A stretch of DNA of 55,677 bases from SFTJ01 sp051871555 (lineage in GTDB: Bacteria; Bacteroidota; Bacteroidia; Bacteroidales; Muribaculaceae): the NCBI GenBank assembly GCA_051871555.1, contig JBJECZ010000196.1, forward strand, positions 1 through 55,677, read 5' to 3'. Each line of letters starts with the position of its first letter. The stretch's first letter is position 1. The translations under genes and the position numbers were made by a program. This document shows positions 1 through 8,823 of the stretch, piece after piece. The notes under the pieces are model-generated. The model did not search any database. It was given only the letters and a program-made list of their open reading frames with translations, and had not been told where the DNA came from.

Positions 1-171
1 TTCCGCGAAGAATATCAAACTGAGGAAGGCGAAGCTAAGCGCGACGACAAGAACTACTTCTACGTTTCGTGCTGGAACTACCAAGGCACCGACGACGCTG
101 CTCCTCAACTTATCAAGGAACCGCTCGAATACGAGGCTATCAAGGTTCAAACCCGTAACTACAAGTCATAA
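1..171 (+). CDS. frdA: Fumarate reductase/succinate dehydrogenase flavoprotein subunit, C-terminal fragment
   Basis: An open frame runs from the first base of the window to a TAA at 169-171 and gives 56 residues ending in IKVQTRNYKS. It sits 27 bp upstream of the iron-sulfur subunit in the same direction, which is the usual A-B order of the Bacteroidetes fumarate reductase (QFR/SdhA type). The flavoprotein subunit holds covalent FAD and reduces fumarate (or oxidises succinate) at the cytoplasmic face of the membrane. Only the C-terminal tail is visible, so no FAD or active-site motif can be checked; the assignment rests on the neighbour and on the tail. The gene start lies outside the window. 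Confidence 0.8.
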   Translation, partial: FREEYQTEEGEAKRDDKNYFYVSCWNYQGTDDAAPQLIKEPLEYEAIKVQTRNYKS

Positions 172-198
172 TCAACTAATTAAGAAAACGTAATTCAA

Positions 199-948
199 AT
201 GGCAAATATGAAAGTAAATCTTAAGGTTTGGCGTCAAGCCGGCCCTAAGGCACAAGGCGAATTCAAGACTTATTCGGTTGAAACTGACACCGAAACATCA
301 TTCCTTGAAACCCTTGATATTCTTAACGAACAACTCGTTGAAAAGGGCGAAGAGCCAATCGTGTTCGACCACGACTGCCGCGAAGGCATCTGCGGTATGT
401 GCTCGCTCTACATCAATGGACACCCTCACGGCCCATCAACCGGCGCTACCACTTGCCAACTTTACATGCGCAAGTTCCAAGACGGCGAAACAATCACTGT
501 TGAACCATGGCGCTCGGCTGCATTCCCTGTAATCAAGGACTTGATGGTTGACCGCAACGCATTCGACAAGATTCAACAAGCTGGCGGCTACGTATCGTTC
601 AACTGCGGCGGTGCTCAAGACGCTAACGCAATAGCTATTCCTAAGCAGATTGCCGACGAAGCAATGGACTCGGCAACTTGCATCGGCTGCGGCTGCTGCG
701 TGGCTGCTTGTAAGAACGGTTCGGCTATGCTGTTCGTTTCGGCTAAGGTTAGCCAATTCGCTCTCCTTCCACAAGGTAAGGCTGAAGCCGCTCGTCGCGC
801 TAAGGCTATGGTGGCTAAGATGGACGAACTTGGCTTCGGTAACTGCACCAACACCGGTGCCTGCGCTGCCGAATGTCCTAAGAACATCAGCTTGAGCAAC
901 ATCGCTCGCCTCAACCGCGAATACATCTGCGCTAAGGTGAAAGATTAA
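199..948 (+). CDS. frdB: Fumarate reductase/succinate dehydrogenase iron-sulfur subunit
   Basis: This 249-residue protein passes electrons between the quinone-binding membrane subunit and the flavoprotein in anaerobic fumarate respiration. The N-terminal ferredoxin-like domain has Cys60, Cys65 and Cys68 (CREGICGMC) and a following Cys86 for the 2Fe-2S centre. The C-terminal domain has the cluster motif CIGCGCCVAAC at about 161-171 and a second set ending CAAECP near 215-225, for the 4Fe-4S and 3Fe-4S centres. Length and motif order match the family. Codon use is strongly biased (few codons per amino acid), which suits an abundant protein. The gene is the last of its operon: a strong terminator follows 45 bp after the stop. 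frdB versus sdhB naming is a convention; the direction in vivo is inferred. Confidence 0.95.
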   Translation: MANMKVNLKVWRQAGPKAQGEFKTYSVETDTETSFLETLDILNEQLVEKGEEPIVFDHDCREGICGMCSLYINGHPHGPSTGATTCQLYMRKFQDGETITVEPWRSAAFPVIKDLMVDRNAFDKIQQAGGYVSFNCGGAQDANAIAIPKQIADEAMDSATCIGCGCCVAACKNGSAMLFVSAKVSQFALLPQGKAEAARRAKAMVAKMDELGFGNCTNTGACAAECPKNISLSNIARLNREYICAKVKD

Positions 949-958
949 TGCATCTTGT

Positions 959-977
959 TAGAGAGGCTTACTCTCTA
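959..977 (+). other. Small hairpin after frdB
   Basis: TAGAGAG and CTCTCTA flank a five-base loop (GCTTA) just 10 bp after the frdB stop. No T tract follows. It lies ahead of the true terminator at 994-1027 and could protect the 3' end of the message; that role is inference. Confidence 0.4.
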
Positions 978-993
978 TCAACCATAATCATTG

Positions 994-1027
994 CAATCCC
1001 TGCCCCATCGGCAGGGATTGTTTTTTT
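994..1027 (+). terminator. Rho-independent terminator of the fumarate reductase operon
   Basis: An 11-bp perfect stem (CAATCCCTGCC with GGCAGGGATTG), a five-base loop and a run of seven T residues. It follows frdB directly and nothing downstream on this strand appears to be coding. Confidence 0.92.
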
Positions 1028-1089
1028 GTGAGCACCCAACACCTTCGGCGTCAGTAGAGGACGTGAATTTTATCACTGCTGCTGAATCT

Positions 1090-1200
1090 GCAACCGCTTG
1101 CGCGATTGTGGATGATGAGGAGCGTTCGGCTGTCCACATATAGTCGCCTACGGCGCCAATATGGCGTTATAGAAGCAGTAACCACTCCGCGGTTAATATC
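1090..1200 (+). repeat. Dispersed palindromic intergenic element, copy 1
   Basis: Three palindromic blocks in order: a variant of GCAACCGCTCCGCGGTTGTG, a middle block reading CCACATATAGTCGCCTACGGCGCCAATATGGC in two parts around the inner palindrome GCCTACGGC, and AACCACTCCGCGGTTAATAT. A flanking motif GTGATTCGCGTCGT lies at about 1219-1235. The same blocks recur at about 30647-30900, 36391-36500, 48296-48500 and 53703-53810. The rest of 949-1372 holds the two terminators and no convincing gene. The 91-codon minus-strand frame at 1051-1326 lies across the repeat and is not credible as a gene. Confidence 0.8.
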
Positions 1201-1303
1201 TATGGGTATCAAATGCTTTTCAGCCTTTGTAGTCAGGTGATTCGCGTCGTTCTCTGGTTCTGGGGCGGCGGTTACACTTCGCTTACACACGGATGCGCAA
1301 CTG

Positions 1304-1343
1304 CAAACACAAAAGAGCCACGGCATCAGCGACGCCGTGGCTC
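1304..1343 (-). terminator. Rho-independent terminator of the coiled-coil lipoprotein gene
   Basis: On the minus strand a 10-bp perfect stem (GAGCCACGGC with GCCGTGGCTC, loop 1325-1333) is followed by TTTTGTGTTTG. It lies 30 bp downstream of the lipoprotein stop codon. Confidence 0.85.
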
Positions 1344-1372
1344 AATTTCAACACATTATATTATAGATGATA

Positions 1373-2236
1373 TCAATTCACCTGCACGATGAGGAAGTTG
1401 CTAAGTTCCCAGAACTTGGCGCTATTGGTAATCACCAAAGTCTTGCTGTTGCCGTTATCGATAATCTTATACGAGCTGGCGGGGTGCTTGCTCAACACCT
1501 TTGCCTTAGAGGAGTGCAGAGGCAATTCGGTGAGTGTGCGCTTGTCGGCACGGGTGAAATACGACAGTTCGTAGTCCGACTCCATCACTTTGGTTTTTCT
1601 CAAGAAACCGCTTTCAATAATCTTATTGTCCTTCAGTTCCTTTTTCGAGCCGAGCACATAGTAGCAAGTGTTCAACTCGTTGGTTAAGCGTTCGCCCTCG
1701 TCGAGTGCCGCACGTTTTTCGAGGTTAACCTTGGTGTTTTCGTCCTTCAGCGAGTCCACGCTCACGTTCAGTTGGTCGATGCGCAAGTTTGCAGCCGCCA
1801 GTTGGGCGTTCAAGCCGCGTATGGTTTCCTCCTGACCATCAATCTGTTTCTTCAGATTGTTGATGGTTCGTTTCATCTCGTCGGTGTAGCTATTCGACTT
1901 GCTCAAGCGCGCTTCAAGCGCTTCGAGGCGCTGACGACGGTCGGCAAGAGCTTGCTGAATGAGAGCCATATCGCCCAATATCTGTTGCTTTTTGTCGGGC
2001 GATTCCGACACAAGGTTGGCAGTATTGAGGATGTTTTCCATATCCTTAATTTGGTTCATGCCATCGCTCACCTCCGAAAGAAGTGCCATCAGGCTATCTT
2101 TTTCGGCAAGCGCAGTGCGCAGCGAATCGTAGCGTTCAGCGTCGGCATCCTGCTGGGCAGTTTCGGTCTTACCGCCGCCACAAGCGCACATCAGCAAGGC
2201 GATGAAAGCAAAAAGTGATAATGCTAATTTTTTCAT
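1373..2236 (-). CDS. Coiled-coil lipoprotein of unknown function
   Basis: A 287-residue protein starting at the ATG at 2236; an in-frame TTG three codons upstream is less likely. The N-terminus is a lipoprotein-type signal (charged MKK, hydrophobic stretch, cysteines at 18 and 20, then GGG), so it is probably anchored in the outer or inner membrane facing the periplasm. Residues about 30-190 are rich in E, Q, L, D and K with heptad-like spacing, a long coiled coil. The last 90 residues are more globular and contain hydrophobic strands ending FWELSNFLIVQVN. I do not recognise a catalytic motif. Similar coiled-coil lipoproteins are common in Bacteroidetes, without a settled role. The gene is monocistronic, with its own terminator at 1304-1343. 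Confidence 0.82.
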   Translation of the reverse strand: MKKLALSLFAFIALLMCACGGGKTETAQQDADAERYDSLRTALAEKDSLMALLSEVSDGMNQIKDMENILNTANLVSESPDKKQQILGDMALIQQALADRRQRLEALEARLSKSNSYTDEMKRTINNLKKQIDGQEETIRGLNAQLAAANLRIDQLNVSVDSLKDENTKVNLEKRAALDEGERLTNELNTCYYVLGSKKELKDNKIIESGFLRKTKVMESDYELSYFTRADKRTLTELPLHSSKAKVLSKHPASSYKIIDNGNSKTLVITNSAKFWELSNFLIVQVN

Positions 2237-2295
2237 AATTGTCAAATAATTTTTGGTGACAGAAAAAGTAAAATTAAGATTGTGTTTTAGAGAAT

Positions 2296-3045
2296 TTATT
2301 GTTCGTCGGGGTCGACCACGCGATTGCGCTGCTTGAATTGGGCATATTTGTCGACTTTGACGGTGGTTTCGGGTTGTTTGCCAGCCACAACAATCACAAT
2401 CTCGCCTCGCGGAGCGTTTTGGGTGAAATAGTCCACCAATTGGGCAAGCGTGCCGTTGTGAGTGGTGTTGTGCAACTTTGAAATTTCGCGGCTCACCGAG
2501 GCGTCGCGGTCGGCACCAAAGGCTTCGGCAAGTTGCTCGAGCGTACGCAGCAGTCGCAGCGGCGATTCATAAAAAATCATGGTGCGCTCCTCGGCAGCAA
2601 GAGCAGCGAGCTTGGTGGCACGGCCTTTTTTCTGCGGCAGGAAGCCCTCGAAGCAAAAACGGTCGCAAGGCAAACCGGAATTGACAAGCGCCGGCACAAA
2701 AGCCGTAGGACCCGGCAATGTTTCCACCTCGATGCCAAGGCGGCGGCACTCGCGCACCAGCAAGAATCCGGGGTCGGAGATGGCAGGAGTGCCGGCATCG
2801 GAAATCAATGCCAAGTTGCTGCCACTTTGCAGGCGCGCCGTCACGTTAGGCAGCGAGTCGTGTTCGTTGAACTTGTGATGGCTCGACATGGGCGTGGCAA
2901 TGCCAAAATGCTTCATGAGCACGCCGCTGGTGCGAGTGTCCTCGGCGAGCACCATATCCACGCTCTTGAGCACATTCACCGCGCGCACGCTCATATCCTC
3001 GAGGTTGCCAACCGGTGTAGGAACTATATAGAGTTTTCCTGCCAT
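2296..3045 (-). CDS. rsmI: 16S rRNA (cytidine1402-2'-O)-methyltransferase
   Basis: A 249-residue SAM-dependent methyltransferase of the tetrapyrrole-methylase fold that modifies C1402 of 16S rRNA in the decoding centre. The start is the ATG at 3045 (MAGKLYIVPTPVGNLEDMS); a longer frame beginning with TTG at 3081 would overlap the upstream gene. Family signatures visible are the YIVPTPVGNLEDMS N-terminus, LAEDTRTSGVLMKHF, the glycine-rich ISDAGTPAISDPG (SAM site) and LPGPTAFVPALVNSG. Length is normal, though the C-terminal extension seen in some RsmI proteins is short. It lies 11 bp after the acidic protein gene on the same strand, so the two are probably cotranscribed. Confidence 0.93.
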   Translation of the reverse strand: MAGKLYIVPTPVGNLEDMSVRAVNVLKSVDMVLAEDTRTSGVLMKHFGIATPMSSHHKFNEHDSLPNVTARLQSGSNLALISDAGTPAISDPGFLLVRECRRLGIEVETLPGPTAFVPALVNSGLPCDRFCFEGFLPQKKGRATKLAALAAEERTMIFYESPLRLLRTLEQLAEAFGADRDASVSREISKLHNTTHNGTLAQLVDYFTQNAPRGEIVIVVAGKQPETTVKVDKYAQFKQRNRVVDPDEQ

Positions 3046-3056
3046 ATACAACTCAC

Positions 3057-3803
3057 TTACACTTGCGGACGCTTGTTCCAAAAATGATTCTTGATAATCA
3101 CCATGAAATCAGCCACTTCGGGCGAGTCATGTTCCCATTGAAGGTCGTTGTAGAAGTAGTCTTCGGCTTCGTCGAACGAGTGCATGGCTTCGATGAGATT
3201 CAGCGTTTCGTTCATCACCGAATCACTGTTGCCAAAAAGTTCACGACGATAGCGATAGCGGTCGTTGAGCGAGAATGCTTGGCGCAGGTCTTTTGTCATA
3301 TCGCGCTGCAATGCCTCGTCGAGTGTGAGCGGCTGGTCATCGGGGTCTGGCTCAAATTCCTCAGCTTCTGCCTCAGGCTCAACTTCCTCAGGTGTCGGTT
3401 CAGGTGTCGGTGCTACAACTGGCTCTGGCTCAACAACAACCGGAGCGGCTGATTCGGCAACTGGCTCTGGCTCTACAACCGGTATTGGTTCGGCAACTGG
3501 CTCTGGTTCGGCAATCACGGTGGCAGCCGGTTCCTCTGCCACAGGTTCGTCCGCCGACGCAGTTTCTTCGTCGTCGACAAACTCCACAGTGATGTCGTCG
3601 TCGGGTTCATCGTCGGGCAAAGCGTCGATGCCTTGCTTATTGTCCGGCACTTTCACGCCAGCCATTTCGCCTATAGCTGCAGCTTTTTGCTTAATCATGT
3701 CAATAACCAAACTTGGCACATCATCGCCGCGTTTCTCGGCAATCAGCAGCAGGCCTTCCAACTCGAGTACTTGCTTCAATAGGGTTTCAAGCGAGTTATC
3801 CAT
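3057..3803 (-). CDS. Acidic proline/glutamate-rich protein of unknown function, upstream partner of rsmI
   Basis: A 248-residue protein in three parts. Residues 1-55 form a predicted helical domain (LETLLKQVLELEGLLLIAEK). Residues about 60-165 are a low-complexity linker with repeated PEPV, VAEP and EPEP units and many D and E. Residues 165-248 form a conserved-looking helical domain with many aromatic residues (LNDRYRYRRELFGN, then DFMVIIKNHFWNK). There is no signal peptide or membrane segment, so it is cytoplasmic. I do not know its function; proteins of this shape occur beside rsmI in other Bacteroidales. Linker length probably varies between strains because the coding repeats are near-tandem. 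The next upstream region has a possible minus-strand TAGGTTTG element at 3874-3881. Confidence 0.75.
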   Translation of the reverse strand: MDNSLETLLKQVLELEGLLLIAEKRGDDVPSLVIDMIKQKAAAIGEMAGVKVPDNKQGIDALPDDEPDDDITVEFVDDEETASADEPVAEEPAATVIAEPEPVAEPIPVVEPEPVAESAAPVVVEPEPVVAPTPEPTPEEVEPEAEAEEFEPDPDDQPLTLDEALQRDMTKDLRQAFSLNDRYRYRRELFGNSDSVMNETLNLIEAMHSFDEAEDYFYNDLQWEHDSPEVADFMVIIKNHFWNKRPQV

Positions 3804-3949
3804 ATTGTATATTTTTATTTACAAATTACTATCGCACCGCCTTTTGTCAAGGGGCTCTTATGCTAATTTATTGCAAACCTATTAAAAAGTTCAGAAAAAC
3901 CCACACTTTTATGACAATTTTTATTATCGCATAAACCAATTTTAACACA

Positions 3950-3965
3950 ATAGGCTGTTGCCTAT
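3950..3965 (-). terminator. Weak hairpin downstream of dacB
   Basis: ATAGGC and GCCTAT around a four-base loop, 15 bp after the dacB stop, followed on the minus strand by TGTGTTAAAATT. The tail is poor in T, so this is a weak terminator at best. Confidence 0.4.
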
Positions 3966-3979
3966 CAACTCAATGGAGC

Positions 3980-5428
3980 TCACTCGTCGGCAGGTCGGCT
4001 CTCGCCTTTGCGTTGTGTGAACAGGTTGAGCAACAAGGTTTCAATTTCGTCCTTCAGATGGGAGCGCGAGCCTTGCCAGTTGTTCACAAGCACCGCCCAA
4101 GTGTATTTTGGGCAGTCGGCAGGGAAATAACCCACATAGCACTGCACGTCGCTCATGCTGCCCGATTTTGAAGCAATCTTGCCCTTGAGCGGCGAGTTTT
4201 TAATTTGGCTGCCTATGTTGCCGGTAACGCCCAGATGCGTCATCAGCGACGCCAATCTCACACCCGTAGCCACACTGTCGGCATTGGCTTGGCGAAGCAT
4301 TTGCGTGAAGAATCGTGCCGTGGCTTTGCCGTTTCGAGCCAGTCCGCTGCCGTCGCGCTGAAACAGCGGCTTGGTGTCGATGCCCTTGCTTTCCCACAGA
4401 CGTTTCACTGCAGCCATGCCGTTAGCTGCCGTGGCTTCTTTGCCGTCGTTGCGGGCAATGGCACGCAGCAACGCCTCGGTGAACATATTGTCGCTGCGGT
4501 CGAGCAGCGATGCCACTATGCGAGTGAGCTGCGGCGAGCGGTGGTCGACCACCAACAGAGTGTCCTGCAAATCTTCGGGCTTTATTCGCTTGTTTTTCAC
4601 GTCGATGTCGGCAGCATTGAGGCAGCGCTCAATGCTGTCGCAAAGCAGCTGCGCAGGATTAGGATTCACAAAATCGTCGACGTAGCGCTTGTCGCTGCGG
4701 CGAATGTCGCCATAGAGAATTATGTTGGGGTTCGGACCGATGTTCAGCAACCTGTACATGTTCTGCACATCGCCCACGCGGGCATGGCTGATTACCTGAC
4801 AATTACTAATGGCTGGCGTGAACACAAAGTCAGTGGCTTCGGTGCCCGAGCGGTCAAAGCTGAGTTTCACCAGATTATCGTGAAAATTTATGGCATGCAC
4901 GCCGGGACCGTAATCGTAGGCAAGGTCTTCAATCATCCAGTTGTCGCTGAATGTTTCAAACGGATAGGCGCTTTCGTCGTAGACAATCGAACCGTCGATT
5001 TTTTTCACACCCATGCTGTCGAGCGCAGCCACCACCTCAGCCACAATGTTGGGGTGCGAAGCAAAATGGCGCGAACCAAGCGTTGGGTCGCCAAAACCTT
5101 TCACCACCACGTTGCCACGCAAGCGGTTGCCTTTCAGCTCGCCAATGGCGCTCACCGTGGTGTGAAAACAGTAGTCTTTGCCCAGCAGAGCCAACGCCGA
5201 CGCCGACGTCACCGTCTTCATCGTGGAGGCTGTGGTGATTGCCAAATCGGGGGTGTTCGATGCCAACACCACACCGCTGTCGATGTCCATCACACACACG
5301 CCCACCGAGGCATTGCGCAGATAGTCGGCGTGGGCAAATCGGTCAACCGCCACCTGAAATTCGTTCACCTGAGCCACGGCGCTACCGGCAAGCAGCACAC
5401 CAGCGGCAATAGTAAGTATTCGTTTCAT
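3980..5428 (-). CDS. dacB: D-alanyl-D-alanine carboxypeptidase/endopeptidase, PBP4 type (peptidase S13)
   Basis: A 482-residue penicillin-binding protein starting at the ATG at 5428 (a TTG two codons earlier is also in frame). It has a signal peptide (MKRILTIAAGVLLAGSAVA), so it acts in the periplasm, where S13 enzymes trim the terminal D-Ala and cut D-Ala-mDAP cross-links in peptidoglycan. All three active-site motifs are present: S68-T-M-K71, S312-D-N314 and K421-S-G423. The large insertion between the first two motifs is typical of class C PBP4. It is a single gene between the rsmI pair and a divergently unrelated exporter gene, with no close operon partner. Confidence 0.93.
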   Translation of the reverse strand: MKRILTIAAGVLLAGSAVAQVNEFQVAVDRFAHADYLRNASVGVCVMDIDSGVVLASNTPDLAITTASTMKTVTSASALALLGKDYCFHTTVSAIGELKGNRLRGNVVVKGFGDPTLGSRHFASHPNIVAEVVAALDSMGVKKIDGSIVYDESAYPFETFSDNWMIEDLAYDYGPGVHAINFHDNLVKLSFDRSGTEATDFVFTPAISNCQVISHARVGDVQNMYRLLNIGPNPNIILYGDIRRSDKRYVDDFVNPNPAQLLCDSIERCLNAADIDVKNKRIKPEDLQDTLLVVDHRSPQLTRIVASLLDRSDNMFTEALLRAIARNDGKEATAANGMAAVKRLWESKGIDTKPLFQRDGSGLARNGKATARFFTQMLRQANADSVATGVRLASLMTHLGVTGNIGSQIKNSPLKGKIASKSGSMSDVQCYVGYFPADCPKYTWAVLVNNWQGSRSHLKDEIETLLLNLFTQRKGESRPADE

Positions 5429-5507
5429 AATCAATGATTTATCTGTTATTTTGCATCTCTCAAAAAAAGAGAAGTGATTAATTTCATAAACACACGCTGT
5501 AGCCGGC

Positions 5508-6524
5508 TCAAACTCGCAACCTGCGCACGCCGCGCATAGCCAACCGCATGAACGCCAGCACCTGGCGGCTGCCGATAATCAGCAACACGCCTGCTATAAT
5601 GAGCAGATTGCCTATGGCAATTGTCGGAGTGAACGCCTCGCCAAACACCAAAATGCCCACAACCACAGCCGTCACCGGCTCCAACGCGCCCATGATTGCC
5701 GTTGGCGTAGAGCCTACCAATTCAATGGCGCGGGTCATGGTCACCAACGAAATCACCGTAGGCACCACAGCAAGCATCACAGCATAGCCCACTGCGTTTG
5801 CCGTGGGCAGAAGCATGAGCCGATAATCTTCAGACGTGAGCGAATGCAGCGCAATAAGGCAGGCACACAGCGCCATCACATACATATTGAGCGTGAGCAC
5901 CGGAATCTTCACCCGCCAGCAATTCAGCGCAACGATATACAGCGAATAAGCCACCGATGAAGTCATCACAAAGGCGCATCCCACGACATTTAGGCTGCCC
6001 TCACCGCTGCCGCCGTTGAGCATTGCTATTCCCACAAACGCCAACGCGAGCGACAACACCGTCACCACCGTGATTCGTTCATGAAAAAACACTGCCATGA
6101 TTAGCGCAACTATGATTGGATAGACAAACAACAATGTCGATGCAATTCCCGAGTCCATATACAGGTAGCTTGAGAACAGAGCCAATGCCGACACGGCGAA
6201 CAGCACTGCCAAGAGTGCCACCAACGCCCAAGCGCTGCCCAGCAGCTTTGCCATCGCACCTTCGCCACCCGCAGTTGCAGGCTTGGCGCCGACGCCAAGC
6301 ACAAAGCCCCGACGCAGGCGCTCACGCATGCCCAACCTGCCGCCTTTTACTGCCCTAAATGCTATTATCGCCGCCAAAATTGCCACAGCAATCGTGAATC
6401 GCGAGAACAAGATGGTGTGGGTGTTCATCCCCTCTCGCCCAAGCATCAAGCCGCCCAACGGATTTAAGCCGTAGCTCGCTGCCGACACTATGGCATATAT
6501 GCTTCCTTTAGTTACGTTATTCAT
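5508..6524 (-). CDS. EamA-type (DMT superfamily) transporter
   Basis: A 338-residue inner membrane protein with about ten hydrophobic segments arranged as two EamA repeats (the first after TKGSIYAIVSAASYGLNPLGG, the second ending in the signature LEPVTAVVVGILVFGEAF). Family members export amino acids, metabolites or drugs by proton exchange; the substrate cannot be read from the sequence. A hydrophilic insertion at about residues 60-90 (RLRRGFVLGVGAKPATAGGEGA) lies in the loop after the second segment and is longer than usual. It is a single gene, with a TAACTTTG promoter element at 6571-6578. Confidence 0.88.
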   Translation of the reverse strand: MNNVTKGSIYAIVSAASYGLNPLGGLMLGREGMNTHTILFSRFTIAVAILAAIIAFRAVKGGRLGMRERLRRGFVLGVGAKPATAGGEGAMAKLLGSAWALVALLAVLFAVSALALFSSYLYMDSGIASTLLFVYPIIVALIMAVFFHERITVVTVLSLALAFVGIAMLNGGSGEGSLNVVGCAFVMTSSVAYSLYIVALNCWRVKIPVLTLNMYVMALCACLIALHSLTSEDYRLMLLPTANAVGYAVMLAVVPTVISLVTMTRAIELVGSTPTAIMGALEPVTAVVVGILVFGEAFTPTIAIGNLLIIAGVLLIIGSRQVLAFMRLAMRGVRRLRV

Positions 6525-6570
6525 TACTCAAATAATTTACATTTTTCACACAGTTATGTTTATCAGCGTG

Positions 6571-6578
6571 CAAAGTTA
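6571..6578 (-). promoter_or_regulatory. Probable -7 promoter element of the EamA transporter gene
   Basis: Minus-strand TAACTTTG 46 bp upstream of the start codon matches the Bacteroidetes TAnnTTTG -7 box. No clear TTG lies 19-21 bp upstream. Confidence 0.5.
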
Positions 6579-6640
6579 CAAAAAATTCAGCCATATAAGA
6601 GCCTGTTTTTGCTTTTTAGAAAGCAATTTGGCAAAATCGT

Positions 6641-6671
6641 TTGCAGAAATCACTAAAATAAACTAACTTAG
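6641..6671 (+). promoter_or_regulatory. Promoter of the histidine kinase/PARP-like operon
   Basis: TTG at 6641-6643, exactly 20 bp, then TAACTTAG at 6664-6671, one mismatch from the Bacteroidetes TAnnTTTG box. It leaves a leader of about 30 nt before the first kinase start at 6709. Confidence 0.65.
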
Positions 6672-6708
6672 CAAAATCTAATAAATACGGCTTGATTTGA
6701 TACCTTAA

Positions 6709-8823
6709 ATGATGTGTTTTCAACAAATATTGCGCTTTTTCGCCGTGCTGACTGTTGCAGTATCATCACTCGTCGGATTTGCAGTTGACATGCCCACGCC
6801 TACGCAAATCTACGAGCAACAATGCGGCAAAAACAGCAGTGCGTTGAAAACCCAATCCAAGCAACTTTCAACCGCCAAATCGCTGCGCGAAAAATATGCC
6901 ATCTTAGAGCGTATGGCAGCGGTGAGCTATAACATGCCCGAAGAATTCGACATCAACACACAACGCCTGAAAATTGCAAAACAACTTCGCAGCAACACAC
7001 ACGAGCTGGACTGCTACCTGAGCTTCTGCCGAATGTATTCGGAGCAAGACGACCGCCAAAAGGTGCATCAGTGGGCTGAAAAAATATATGCCAACAGCAA
7101 GGCAGGCACTTACTATTGGCTCATGGCCAACTACTATGAGATTGGCGCCTCATATTGGGCGGGCGATATGCGCTCGGCTTGGAGCCAGCTGCAACGCCTC
7201 GGGCTCGACGTAAAACGGCACAACACGCCATTGGGCCAAGCAATAGTGGCTCTGGTCACTTCCGAGATTTATTCATTCACCAGCCAGGACGACAAAGCCT
7301 CGACGATGATTGACGACTATCTCGACATTCTCGTAGAGCAAGAAAACCCCAAGTTGCTCATGCTCGCTTTCTCGTCGGCGGTTTCCTATCAGTTCTTCAC
7401 CGCAAATTATCAGAAAGCCAAATATTACATTCAGCTTTGGGAGAAAGAAGTGCAAAAACTCAAGGCAAAGCTCGATATACCCGAGCAGATGAGAGAAAAC
7501 CTTTGGAATATCGAGACGAACAAAGCCATCCACCTCTCCTACAGCAACAGCTACGACAAGCTGAACGACGCCATCAACCGACTGTGGGACTGCAAATACA
7601 CGCCTTCGAAATGGGACCTTGCCCAATTCCTGCTCATTCGCGCCAATGTCAACTATCACAACGGCAACGTGAAGAACGTGGAAGCCGACATCAACTATCT
7701 GTTGCAGAACAAGGACCGCTTCACACACGAATACCTGACGCTGCTGGCTCAAACCTACCATTCAGCCGGCATGTATCAGCAATCAGCCCTTATGCTCAAG
7801 AAAGCCACCAACGTGCTGCGAGGCAACCTTAACGAAAACCTGCTGCGCGAAATCAGCCAATACGGGCAGCTGTCGAAGCAGCTAAGCAAGGACGCCGAAA
7901 ACGACGACGCCCGCCTGCGTGATGCCCACGCCCTGCATATGGCGCTCACCATTGCTGTTGCAATCATCGCCCTTGCAGTGCTGGTGCTGGTGGTTATTTT
8001 ATATCGGAACGTCAAAAAAACCCGACAGCTGAAGAAGCTAAACGCCGACCTCAACATTAAGCGCGAGCAAATTTCTCGCCTGAACGCCAGTCTGGTGAAC
8101 GCCATTGCCGAAGAGGAGGAAAGCAACCGCAAGAAAAACGAATTCATGGCAAACATCAGCCACGAGATTCGCACTCCGCTCAACGCAATTGTGGGATTCA
8201 GCGAAATCCTTTCTACATCAATCATCGGCAAGGACGAGTTCGACAACCGCGAATTCACCGAACTAATCCGTTCGAACAGCGACTTGATGCTGAAATTGGT
8301 GAACCAGATTATCGACACGCCAAGCGACACCGCTTCCGACATAAATCTCGAAAAAGCCAACGTTGTGGAAGTGGCTGAGAAGGTGCTCTATTCAGCCGAG
8401 GCTTTGGTGTACGAGGGCGTGAAAGTGATTTTCGACTGTCCGGAGAAGCAAATTGAAATCTTCACCGACCGATTCCGCCTGCAGCAGCTGCTCACCAACC
8501 TGCTTGGCAATGCCGCAAAATTCACCAAAGAAGGTTCTATCACGTTGTCGATTAATCTCAACGATGTGTTTGTGACGTTTGCCGTCACCGACACCGGCTG
8601 CGGCATCAAGCCGGGCAAAGAGGAAAGCATTTTTGGACAATTCGAAAAGGCCGACGAAGCTTCGCAAGGCAGCGGACTGGGGCTATACATCAGCCGAACC
8701 ATCAGCCGAACCCTTCTCGGCGAACTTTACGTCGACAAGACTTACACCGGCGGTGCCCGATTTGTATTCAACCACCCAATCGACCTCGAGCAGCAGCTTG
8801 AGAGAAAGGAGGCAATGGCATGA
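6709..8823 (+). CDS. TPR-containing membrane sensor histidine kinase (first of a pair)
   Basis: A 704-residue kinase. A signal peptide (residues 1-25) leads to a periplasmic helical TPR-like region (about 30-400), one membrane segment at about 412-434 (TIAVAIIALAVLVLVVILY), a short coiled coil, then HisKA with His485 in NISHEIRTPLNAIVGFSE, and a HATPase_c domain with N box NLLGNAAKF, DTGCGIK and GSGLGLYISR. Every motif needed for ATP binding and autophosphorylation is present. There is no receiver, HTH or Y_Y_Y domain, so it is not one of the common Bacteroides hybrid regulators and needs a separate response regulator, which is not in the window. Its TGA overlaps the next ATG (ATGA). The sensed signal is unknown. 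Confidence 0.9.
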   Translation: MMCFQQILRFFAVLTVAVSSLVGFAVDMPTPTQIYEQQCGKNSSALKTQSKQLSTAKSLREKYAILERMAAVSYNMPEEFDINTQRLKIAKQLRSNTHELDCYLSFCRMYSEQDDRQKVHQWAEKIYANSKAGTYYWLMANYYEIGASYWAGDMRSAWSQLQRLGLDVKRHNTPLGQAIVALVTSEIYSFTSQDDKASTMIDDYLDILVEQENPKLLMLAFSSAVSYQFFTANYQKAKYYIQLWEKEVQKLKAKLDIPEQMRENLWNIETNKAIHLSYSNSYDKLNDAINRLWDCKYTPSKWDLAQFLLIRANVNYHNGNVKNVEADINYLLQNKDRFTHEYLTLLAQTYHSAGMYQQSALMLKKATNVLRGNLNENLLREISQYGQLSKQLSKDAENDDARLRDAHALHMALTIAVAIIALAVLVLVVILYRNVKKTRQLKKLNADLNIKREQISRLNASLVNAIAEEEESNRKKNEFMANISHEIRTPLNAIVGFSEILSTSIIGKDEFDNREFTELIRSNSDLMLKLVNQIIDTPSDTASDINLEKANVVEVAEKVLYSAEALVYEGVKVIFDCPEKQIEIFTDRFRLQQLLTNLLGNAAKFTKEGSITLSINLNDVFVTFAVTDTGCGIKPGKEESIFGQFEKADEASQGSGLGLYISRTISRTLLGELYVDKTYTGGARFVFNHPIDLEQQLERKEAMA

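Noticed and set aside
1051..1326. 91-codon minus-strand frame after frdB
   Set aside because: It is made largely of the palindromic intergenic element and a terminator, both explained without coding.
4205..5437. 410-codon plus-strand frame opposite dacB
   Set aside because: It mirrors dacB, whose three active-site motifs are intact. The translation is rich in H, R, V and A with no domain, typical of the antisense of a high-GC3 gene.
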